35,969 nucleotides of DNA from Candidatus Methanoperedens sp. Lineage in GTDB: Archaea > Halobacteriota > Methanosarcinia > Methanosarcinales > Methanoperedenaceae. The stretch is taken from positions 1-35,969 of the forward strand of contig JAPZAP010000029.1 in the NCBI GenBank assembly GCA_027460585.1, read 5' to 3'. Positions 15,212 to 25,600 of this stretch are shown here, one piece after another (position 1 is the first letter of the stretch; each line of letters starts with the position of its first letter). The notes beneath the pieces were generated by a model. It was not told where the DNA came from, did not search any database, and saw nothing but the letters and a program-made list of their open reading frames with translations. The translations under genes were made by a program, and so were the position numbers.

Positions 15212-15907
15212 TCATATCCTGTATTTGGATTTTATCTTTTTTAGATCTTCTACATATGAGGGGTTTTTGTTAAGAACATCTATAATCCGATTCTGGAGTT
15301 CTTCTCGCCTTTGCACAGGCTCCTCCAATAATTTTTCTTTAATCGGCTGATACACTTTCTGTGGCACTTTCTCTACCTTCTGCTTTCTGCTCTCAACACC
15401 ACCCGGTTCAACTCGCTCTACTTTGGCTTCGTTGGTCAATCCTTTAATTCTCCTTAGAACGTCCAGGGTTAATTGTGCTACTTTATCGTTTTTATGCAAC
15501 AATGCTTTCTGCAGATTCTTATAATCTCCTACAATGCCATAATCAAGAAATGTATCAAGAATTTTTAACGAATCTATTGCAATAAGAGATGAAGATGATG
15601 CCTGAACACAAAAGAATGGATACATGGATTTCCATATATCATTCTTTAATTCAATCCCTTTTACCAGACCAGGCGACATTTCTCTTAGAAAATCTAATGA
15701 GTTACGGGCAATGCCAATATTTTTATGGTACAGGACCTTTTGCAATCCGGGGAAGTATTTCCTTTCTACCCCCATATCTGCAAGAATACTGATATTGCGT
15801 AAAGTTTCGATGACTACCGCATCTTCTTCCGATTGCAGCAAGTTATTAAGAAATGGATATATATTCTCATCTGCTATTGATTGAATTGTTTTTCCAAGAA
15901 ATATCAT
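15212..15907 (-). CDS. helical-repeat (HEAT/armadillo-like) protein, second of pair
   Basis: A 231-residue protein with two copies of a unit of about 80 residues: a helix with YPFLNNLLQ or YPFFCVQ, a second helix ending in LRNI or LKIL, then LYHKNIGIARNSLDFLREM (59-77) and LLHKNDKVAQLTLDVLRRI (136-154). The same unit occurs twice in the gene upstream. After residue 160 a charged linker leads to a C-terminal helix (RREELQNRIIDVLNKNP). Such alpha-solenoids are protein-binding scaffolds. It starts two bases after the stop of the upstream gene in a different frame, and the repeat spacing continues across the boundary. Coupled expression with the upstream repeat gene and the coiled-coil gene is likely. 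Confidence 0.75.
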   Translation of the reverse strand: MIFLGKTIQSIADENIYPFLNNLLQSEEDAVVIETLRNISILADMGVERKYFPGLQKVLYHKNIGIARNSLDFLREMSPGLVKGIELKNDIWKSMYPFFCVQASSSSLIAIDSLKILDTFLDYGIVGDYKNLQKALLHKNDKVAQLTLDVLRRIKGLTNEAKVERVEPGGVESRKQKVEKVPQKVYQPIKEKLLEEPVQRREELQNRIIDVLNKNPSYVEDLKKIKSKYRI

Positions 15908-15909
15908 AC

Positions 15910-16407
15910 TTACTCAAAAACATGAATCTCTTTTCCAATATCCATACCTCTTATTATGTCCAGTGCAAGATAAGCAACCTGCTTATTCTTGTGTAACATC
16001 ATCTTTTCTATAGGATTAAAGAGAATCACCTTGATTTGCGCGTCATCCGATAACACATTCGCTGCATTCATTGCATTGAGCACTATGTCGTCAGAACCGG
16101 ATTTGAAGCAGTTAACAAGAAATGGGATTGCGGCATCCGTTAGAATTTTGTTATATTCACTTGGGTTAAGAGGCTTTGTCTTACCCTCGGTCTCGTGCAT
16201 AAGCCTCAGTACATCCAGGGAGAGATATGCAACATCCCTGTTCTTATGCTGTAACGCGCTGTTAAGATCATTGGTTAACTCAGTCAGGGGACTATAATAA
16301 ACAAGCCCCTTTGCTGCCTTCAGGGAATCAAGGACAAGCTCGCTTTCTGAAGATTTTATACATCGGGAAAAAAGCGGAATCAAATTTTTTTCAACAAAGT
16401 TTTCCAT
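15910..16407 (-). CDS. helical-repeat (HEAT/armadillo-like) protein, first of pair
   Basis: A 165-residue protein made of two 84-residue helical units. The signature parts are LIPLFSRCIKSSESELVLDS (10-29) with LQHKNRDVAYLSLDVLRLM (52-70), and AIPFLVNCFKSGSDDIVLNA (93-112) with MLHKNKQVAYLALDIIRGM (137-155). No catalytic motif, signal or membrane helix. It is the first gene of a three-gene operon with a second repeat protein and a coiled-coil protein. HEAT/armadillo assignment rests on the helix pattern and the D-V-A-x-L-x-L-D style second helix. Function unknown; scaffold role inferred. Confidence 0.75.
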   Translation of the reverse strand: MENFVEKNLIPLFSRCIKSSESELVLDSLKAAKGLVYYSPLTELTNDLNSALQHKNRDVAYLSLDVLRLMHETEGKTKPLNPSEYNKILTDAAIPFLVNCFKSGSDDIVLNAMNAANVLSDDAQIKVILFNPIEKMMLHKNKQVAYLALDIIRGMDIGKEIHVFE

Positions 16408-16516
16408 TAATCACTACCTCCATTCGACATAGTATAATTATTCTCTTAAGATATAAATTTATTGATTATTTATGGGTGTAAAATCTTTTGGTGTTAATTT
16501 TATAAAACGTAAATAC

Positions 16517-16583
16517 GCTATCATAAATCTGCGTTCATCCGCGTTTATCTGCGGTTTTTTATTTTCAAATATTTTATGATAGC
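16517..16583. repeat. dispersed intergenic repeat flanked by 11-base inverted arms
   Basis: GCTATCATAAA (16517-16527) and TTTATGATAGC (16573-16583) are perfect reverse complements. Between them lies the sequence ATCTGCGTTCATCCGCG followed by TTTATCTGCGG and a T-run. The inner words match, in reverse, those seen at 13318-13340. The whole could fold into a 67-base hairpin. It lies between the start of the repeat-protein operon and the end of the giant gene. The rest of 16408-16659 shows AT-rich promoter-like DNA and no gene. Confidence 0.65.
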
Positions 16584-16659
16584 TCCCTAACACCAAACTT
16601 TTTGACTACCCCGATTATTTTTGGTTGTTTCCATCTTTTCAGCGAGTTTTGCGATTCCC

Positions 16660-19600
16660 CTAATCCTTTTTTTCTTTTTCGGATTTATGCATTATATCAA
16701 TTGCCTTATCATAAGCCTTTATAGCCTCATTATATTTCCCTTCTTCATAAAGGTCAAAACCTCTATTATTCCAGGCATCGGCATCCTCCGGCATTACTTC
16801 CATAGGTTTTTCATGCACCGTTACATATTTTCCAGGTACTGTTTTAGATTTTTTGTTTTTCCTTAATATATAAACGACAAAACCAATGATTATGAAACCA
16901 ATTATAATATATACCCATATAAAGGATTTCGATTCTATTATCTTTGGCAGGGGCATATTTATTATTGCCGGGATTTTGCCTGCTTTAACGGTGGCGGCTG
17001 GATAATGAGAACCGGCAACAATTGCAAAAGGTAAGAATGCGTTGGTTTTTGCTACATAATATACGAATTGTTCATCAATGCTCTTTGGCGCGGTTTCCAG
17101 TGTAACCCAACTGCTTCCATCCCATCCAAGAAGACTTACACTTCCCTCATCAAGGTTATTCTCTGCAAGCCAGCTTCTATCGACTTTGAATCCTATGAAC
17201 GCATCTATAATGCCCTCTCCGCTTTCAAGTTGCTTCGCGCCCACCCAGATGTTATAATATTTATAAACAATCCCCAAAGGCGGTGTTACTCCTGCTATTT
17301 TTGATACATCTTTGAGAAGTTCCACTCTTACGCTTGTAATTCCAAAATTATCTGACGGGGTTATTAACACTTCAGAAATTGCAAGGTCTGGCGAAGTAAC
17401 TATAAAAGATGCCGGAACATTTGCCGCTAAATTTTCGTCCATAGTTTCAAAAGACTCTATGTTACTAAATGGTTCCGGGGAAATTACGCCTGCTCCGCCT
17501 CCACCTACTCCTGAAATGGGCAGAAATGGCAGAGGGGATGTGGTGGAAGTTGGGGTTGGCGTGGGAGGCGCAATTTTTGTTCCTATAAGTGCGAAGGTCG
17601 ATAAGCCCTTCATCCTGAAAACAAACGTATAGCTATTGTTCACGGAATCGTAGTTATATTTCTCAGGTGTCTGGATTTGTCCAACGGACCCGTTCGAAAA
17701 AATCTCAACCAAAATCACATTATTAAGTTGGGATGCAGCCATGTTATTATACCACTCCCCACTCACAGTCATGAATACCGGTACTTCGAGGATGTCCTGT
17801 GCAGTTGCGCCATCAAGTTGAGCCGATGTTACAAATGCAATGTGTTTTCCAACATCAGTAATACCAAGAGAAGACTGGAGAGCTGCAAGGATTACATCCT
17901 GCCCAACTAGTCCTGCATCCGTGCCTCCCCTTGCCATCAAATCATCTGCAATATCCGGATGAAGTGACATCGTAAATATCATGCCGCTTAACTTTGACGA
18001 AGCATTTATTCCAACATCTACATCGCTTGATACTTTTCCAATGCCTGTGAAATTAGAGTTGATTTGTGAATTGTTCAACATTATGCTATCTATTGTAAAT
18101 ATAACATGATCTCCCGATACAATCGGATTACTGATAACGAGTTCAATTGTAGAAGTTCCGATGTTATAACCGATGCGTGTACCGTTCACAATACCAATAG
18201 CTGTTGCCGTAGACATGCTAATCTCTCCAACGCCACCATTTATTTCGATACTGCAATTATCTACAACAAAAGTCGGTGAATGTGTTATAAAAAGAGACTT
18301 ATCACCAAATATATCATCGAGAATGGATTTAGTCTTAAACGCTATACCCAATGAAGCTGATACATTATTTGCCAGTGCATTAACGTATGAAGTGCCTGGG
18401 GATGTAGAAGAAACCAATACTACAGTAGCTATACCCTTTAGTGTCTGCGCAGACAGTGTTTGACTATCCGAAACCTTACCGATGTCAGATTCTGTTAGAT
18501 AAAGCAAGCCATCTGAAGTCGTAAATAATACATTTGTACCATCAATCACAGCGGTTCCGTTGACATCTGTAAGATATGCAACGATTTTTGCTTTATCCTG
18601 GCCATCTGCATCCAACGCTGCCGGATTGGAGACTATAGTAATATTGAACGTATTGCCAGGTGCCGTAACCGGTACAGAATAATTAACAGATCGTGTAGTT
18701 GTTGCCGTATTGTGGTTTGTGCTGTTATCTGTAGCAATTACTGTAATTGTATTCCGGCCTGGGTTCAATGAAGTTGATGAATTGAACAAGTTACCATTCA
18801 CTGTTGCTGGAACACCATTAACAGTCACAGAGCCTATCCCAGTGTTATCTGAAACAGTGCCATACACCTCTATGGTATTGTCAACTGCCTTAATTTCGAA
18901 CACGTCGCCCGGCAATCGTGTATCAACGCCAGGGTATTGTACACTGAGAATCGGCGGCTGGGTATCAGGTGCTATTATTCGGGTAACCATTAAAGTTGTG
19001 GTATTTGTATTTAGATTACTGCTTGAGTCTATGGCTTGAACTATAATAATGTTTGATCCGGGATCGAGGTCAATCGATGTTCCAAATCTGCCATCGGATG
19101 TTATAGTGACTGGTACACCGTTCACCGTAGCCGAACGAATCCCGCTATCATCAATTGCTCTCCCGCTCACAACAATAGAACTGGTATTAAGAACCGTGAC
19201 ATTTACAGGCTGATTCACCGCCAATATTGGTGGTGTAGTATCCTGGACAAGCGGGGGTGCGTAGGTAACTGTTCTTGTCACGGTTTCAGTATTCACATTC
19301 GGACTGGCATCCGTAGCAAAAATAGTAATTGTATTTCTGCCATTTACCAGGATTACTGTTGTGCTGAAGCTGCCTGTTGGATCTACTATTACAGCATCCC
19401 CGTTAATCATTACCGAATGTATCCCACTGCTATCGAAAGCCGTGCCACTCACTGTAGTAGAGCTGGTGGTAAAGATCTGGCCGTTAGTTGGCGTATTCAC
19501 GACCATTGTTGGTGGTGTGGTGTCTGGTACAACTGGAGGCGAGTAGGTGATTGTTCTTGTTATTGTTGCTGTATTATCGGCATTATCTGTCGCTACCACT

Positions 19601-22600
19601 GTGATCGTATTTGTCCCCGGAACAAGGAATACGCTCGTACCGAAATGACCTGGACTTAACGGGATTTTCGCACCATTCACGGAAACCGTTTTTACCCCAC
19701 TATCATCCGTTGCAGTTCCGCTCACGGCAATAGAACTTGTAGTAAATATCTGGCCATTTGTTGGCTGATTCACAACCAATTTTGGCGGTACTGTATCAGG
19801 TAGAGACGGGGGCACATAGTTAACTGTTCTTGTTACATTCGCGCTGTTGTGGTTGCTGCTGCTATCTATAGCTTCCACGGTGATTATGTTTGTGCCTGGA
19901 TTTAATGTAAGGGTAGATGTAAACGAATCCCCTGTAATTACTGCGGGCGCGCCGTTCACGGTTACTGAGAGTATGCCGCTGGCATCCGTGGCAAAGCCGT
20001 TCACTGTAATCGAATTAGTAATGAAGACCCGGGCATCTATCGGCTGCATTACGATGAGCACCGGGGGTGTTGTATCCGGCACACCAGGAGGCGTAAACGT
20101 AACTGTTCTTGTCACTATTGCAGTATTCGCATTCGGACTGGCATCCGTAGCAGTGAGCGTGATCGTGTTGCTGCCATTTACCAGGATTATTGTTGTACTG
20201 AAGCTACCTGACGGACTTATTGTAACTGGAATACCATTTACTGTTATGTTAGCAATTCCGGATGGATCTGTCGCAGTACCACTTACGGTAATTGAACTTG
20301 TAATGAAGGACTGGTTGTTTATCGGCTGGGTGACTATCAACAGCGGCGGTGTCGTATCCAGGATTGTGGTTACAGTCACCGTAGCTGTTCCGCTGACACT
20401 ACCATTTGTTGCAGTTATTGTAGTCACGCCTGCTGCTAATGTCGTGAATACACCCGTGATGGTAATGGTACCCACGGTCGAATTGCTGCTGCTCCAGCTC
20501 ACAGTTGCATTTATCGGGTTACCGAACTGATCTTTGGGAGATGCTGTGAAAGTTTGCATATTACCCACAACGACCGACGCAGTCGATGGCGAGACCGTTA
20601 TACTGGTTAACAAGGGTGGTAGTGCAGTCACGGTCACTGTAGCTGTTCCGCTGACACTAGCATTTGTTGCGGTTATTGTAGTCGTGCCGGCAGCTATTGC
20701 CGTGAACAGCCCTGCGCTTGTGATAGTCCCCACGCCTGTATTGCTGCTGTTCCACGTCACAATTGCACTAATCGGGTTATCGAACTGATCTTTAGGAGAT
20801 GCTGTGAAGGTTTGCGTATTACCCACAACAACCGAAGCAGTCGCTGGCGAGACTGTTATACTGGTTAACACTGGTGGTAGTGCGGACACGGTCACTGTAG
20901 CTGTTCCGCTGACACCACCACTTGTTGCGGTTATTGTAGTCGTGCCAGCAGCTATTGCCGTGAATACACCGGTGCTGGTAATGGTACCCACGCCTGTATT
21001 GCTGCTGCTCCAGGTCACAGTTGCATTTATCGGGTTGCCGAACTGATCCCTGGGCGATGCTGTGAAGGTTTGTGTATTACCCACAACGACTGATGCAGAC
21101 GCTGGCGAGACTGTTATACTGGTTAACACAGGTGGTAGTGCGGACACGGTCACTGTAGCTGTTCCGCTGATGCTGCCATTTGTTGCGGTTATTGTCGTCG
21201 TGCCTACGGCTATTGCCGTGAACAGCCCTGCGTTGGTGATAGTTCCCACGCCTGTATTGCTGCTGCTCCAGGTCACAGTTGCATTTATCGGGTTGCCGAA
21301 CTGATCCCTGGGCGATGCTGTGAAGGTTTGCGTATTACCCACAACAACCGATGTAGTCGCTGGCGAGACCGTTATACTGGTTAACACTGGTGGTAATGCG
21401 GTCACGGTCACTGTAGCTGTTCCGCTGACACCACCACTTGTTGCGGTTATTGTAGTCGTGCCTGCAGATATTGCCGTGAATACACCCATGCTGGTGATAG
21501 TTCCCACGCCTGTATTGCTGCTACTCCACGTCACAGTTGCACTAATCGCGTTACCGAACTGATCTCTGGGAGATGCTGTGAAGGTTTGCGTATTACCCAC
21601 AACGACTGATGCAGTCGCTGGCGAGACTATTATACTGGTTAACACAGGTGTTGGTGTGGTCACGGTCACTGTAGCTGTTCCGCTGATGCTGCCATTTGTT
21701 GCGGTTATTGTAGTCGTGCCTGCAGATATTGCAGTGAATACACCGGCGCTGGTGATAGTTCCCACGCCTGTATTGCTGCTGCCCCAGGTCACAGTTGCAC
21801 TAATCGGGTTACCGAACTGATCTTTCGGAGATGCTGTGAAGGTTTGGGTATTACCCACAACAGCCGATGCAGTCGCTGGCGAGACTGTTATACTGGTTAA
21901 CACAGGTGTTGGTGCGGTCACGGTAACCGTGAAATTGGCCGCAGAGATTGAACCATTCCTGTCACTTACAGTGATCTGCCAGGAATGGATGCCTATATCG
22001 CTGCTTGTTGTTGGCAAGAGCAGCGTGCCGTTATTCGTGTAGAATGTTCCGTTGGTGAAATTTCTTGCAAAAACCGGAGTGTCGCCATCCAGATCACTTG
22101 AAGTCGGGTATATCGATAATGGGTCCCCGGCTGTTAACGTGTAACTTCCCGATACATTCCCTATTGCCACAGGATTGTTGGCGACCTGAGTATCATAGGA
22201 TACGGCTGTAGTGTTCAAAGTTCCTGCGCCTGAACTGTTGAACGCATAAACCGAGATGTTGCTCCAGCCGTGCGGAGCCAGACCTGAATTATTGTAATAG
22301 GTGTTTGTGCCGTTGTGCCAGGTGCCGTTGACGCTTACGTTATACGAATTTGTTACGTTCCCGCTCCCGGCCTGCCATGTATGGTTCATGAAGAAATTGC
22401 CAGTGTTGCTGATTATATTTGCAGGTATCGGAGGTATGTAGGCCGGGAATGTGGTCACCGCAGTGCTGGTATTCACGCTTGCAAACTTCGAATTGTCGCC
22501 CTGCGAGATTGCGGTTATGTTCACAAGGAATTTGCCCGGGGAGGTATTGGTTACATTGAGAGAGAAGAATAAGCTCTGGTCCGGACTGAGAGTAGAAGTG

Positions 22601-25600
22601 GGCGAGGAGATATCGAGAGCCGCTATAGAGGCGGTGTTCGCGTTGGTGACTATCAAGGTGTAGGAATCAGGATCGCTGCCGTTATTGGTAAGAGTGAGCA
22701 TGTAGGTGGCATTCACGCCGACACTGGGGCTCTTTGAAGTAGTATCTATGCTTAAACTAACAGCCCGGACAGCACCAACCGCAGTGCTGGTATTCACACT
22801 GGCGAACTTCGAACTGTCACCTTGCGAGATTGCGGTTACGTTCACAAGGAATTGGCCTGAGGAAGTATTGGTGACGTTGAGCGAGAAGAGCAAACTCGCT
22901 CCCGGTGCCAGAGCCGGTGTTGGCGAGGAAGTGTTCAGCAGAGCAGTAGAGGCACTGTTTGCGTTATCGACGACAAGATTATAGGTATCCGGATCGCTGC
23001 CGGTGTTGGTGAGATTGAGAAGGTAGGTTGCACTGGTTCCGGCAGATGTTGACTGTGCGGATGTATTTACGGTCAGGCTAAATTCCGTTACTGCAAGCAC
23101 TGTGGTTGTAGTATTGGCGTAGGCGGATTTTGTTATATCACTTGATGTGGCTATGACATTGACTGGGAACGTGCCTGATGAGGTATTTGTGACATCAAGG
23201 GCGAATACCAGGCTCTGGCCGGCATTCAGTGCCTGGCTCAATGAGGTGTTCAGGAGAGCAGTAGAGGCACTGTTTGCGTTATCAACGACAAAAGTATAGG
23301 TATCTGCATCAGTGCCGGTGTTGGTGAGGTTGAGAACGTAGGTTGCATTGGTTCCTGCAGAGGTTGCCTGTGCGGATGTATTGACGGTCAGGCTAACTGC
23401 CTTTACTGCGGTCACCGTGGTTGTGGTATTGATGTATGTAAATATGTTTGAGTCATTCACCGAAGTTGCTGTGATATTGACGGGGAACGTGCCTGATGAG
23501 GTATTGGTGACGTCAAGGGCGAAAATCAAGCTCTGGCCGGCATTTAGTGTCTGGCTCAATGCGGTATCCAGGAGAGCAGTCGAGGCACCGTTTGCGTTAT
23601 CAACGACAAGAGTATAGGTATCTGCATCAGTGCCGCTGTTGGTGAGGTTAAGAAGATAGGTTGCATTGGTTCTGGCAGATGTTACCTGTGCAGGTGTATT
23701 TACGCTCAGGCTAACTGCCGTTACTGCAAGCACTGTGGTTGTGGTATTGACGTAGGCAGACTTCGTTATATCACTGGATGTGGCTATGACATTGACAGGG
23801 AAAGTGCCTGATGATTCATTTGTGACGTTAAGTGCGAATATCAGGCTCTGGCCGGCATTCAGTGCCTGGCTCAATGAGATGTTCAGTAGAGCAGTAGAGG
23901 CACTATTTGCGTTATCAACGACAATAGTATAGGCATCTGCGTCAGTGCCGGTGTTGGTGAGGTTGAGAAGGTAGGTGGCATTGGTTCCGGCAGATGTTGC
24001 CTGGGCGGGTGTATTGATGCTCATGCTAACTGCCTTTACTGCGGTCACCGTGGTTATGGTGTTGACGTAAGCAGACTTTGTGTAGTCATTGCCAGAGGTT
24101 GCTGTGACATTAACATGGAATGTTCCTGATGCTGTATTGGTTACATTTAAGGCAAAGAATATGCTCTGCCCTGCATGCAGGGTTACCGTAGAAGTGTGGT
24201 TGAGGGATGCTGTTGATGCACTGTCTGCATTGTCTATCGCAAGTGTGTAGGAATCTGTGCCTGTGCCGTTGTTGGTTAAATTAAGAACGTAGATGGCTTT
24301 AATTCCGGTTGTAGTTGACTGCGTTATTTCAGAGATGTTCAGTAAACTTGTTGCATAGGTTGCAGTTACGTTGGTGGTGGTATTGATGTACCCGAACTTC
24401 GACGAGTCGTTGTCCGATGTGGCGGTTATGTTTATCAGGAATAGCTGGAACCTTGTGTTTGTTAAGGTCGCATTGGTGACGTCGAGTGCGATTATTTTGC
24501 TCTCACCCGGATGCAATATTACCGGAGAAGTGATATTGAGGGATGCAGTAGTTGCACTGTTTACATTGTCTATCGCAAGAGTGTAGGAATCAGTACCTGT
24601 GCCGCGGTTGGTCAGGTTAAGCACGTAGGTTGCGTTCACGCTTGCGTTGGTTGAATTTGTTAATGCTGAGATGCTTGCCAGGCTTGTTCCATAGGTTGCA
24701 GTTACGTTGGTGGTGGTGTTCACGTATGCGAAATTATCAGGGTCACTGGTCGAGGCAGCGGTGACATTAACAAGGAATAGCTGGAACCTGGTGTTTGTTA
24801 AGGTTGCATTGGTTACATTCAGTGAGAATATCCTGCTTTCACCTGCGTTTAATATTACCGGGGAAGAAATGTTGAGGGAAGCTGTGGTTGCACTGCTTGT
24901 ATTGTCTATTGTGAACGTGTAGGTATCTGAGGCACTGCCGCTGTTTGTCAGGTTAAGAACGTAGGTTACGTTTACGCCTGCATTGGTTGACTGCGTTAAT
25001 GCAGAGATGCTAGTCAAACTGGTGCCTCTCGTAGGCGTTACATTAGTTGTGGTATTGATGCACGCAAGCTGCGAAGAGTCGTTGTTCGAGGTTGCGGTTA
25101 CATTTACCCGGAATAAGCCAAAGGAACTAGAAAGCGTTGCATTGGTTACTTTTAAGGCAAAGAATATGCTCTGCCCTGCATGCAAGGTTACCAGAGAAGT
25201 GTGGTTGAGAGAGGCCATTGTTGCACTATCTGCATTGTCTATCGCAAGAGTGTAAGAATCTGTGCCCGTGCCGTTGTTGGTCAGGTTGAGCACGTAGGTT
25301 GAATTAATTCCGGTTGTGGTTGTCTGATCAAGCACGGAGATGTTCAGTAAACTTGTTGCATAGGTTGCAGTTACGTTGGTTGTGGTATTGATGTGTCCAA
25401 ACTTCGAAGAGTCGTTGCCCGATGTGGCGGTTATGTTAACCAGGAAAAGCTGGAACCTGGTGTTTGTTAAGGTTGCATTTGTGACGTTGAGGGCGATTAT
25501 CCTGCTTTCGCCGGAATTCAGGGTTACCGGAGAGGAGAGATTGAAATCTGCCGTGGTTGCACTGCCTGCATTGTTTGCGGTAAGCGTGTAGGAATCAGTG

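Noticed and set aside
16660-16662. TAG stops (giant gene, hdrD, KaiC-like gene) as possible pyrrolysine codons
   Set aside because: Each TAG is at the natural end of its protein and is followed shortly by other stops or by the next gene or a terminator; no in-frame continuation resembles the family.
20534-22042. A ladder of + strand open frames of about 80 codons spaced by 258 bases
   Set aside because: They are antisense shadows of the Ig-like repeats of the giant - strand gene; the regular spacing just reflects the 258-base repeat, and they have no RBS or protein-like features of their own.
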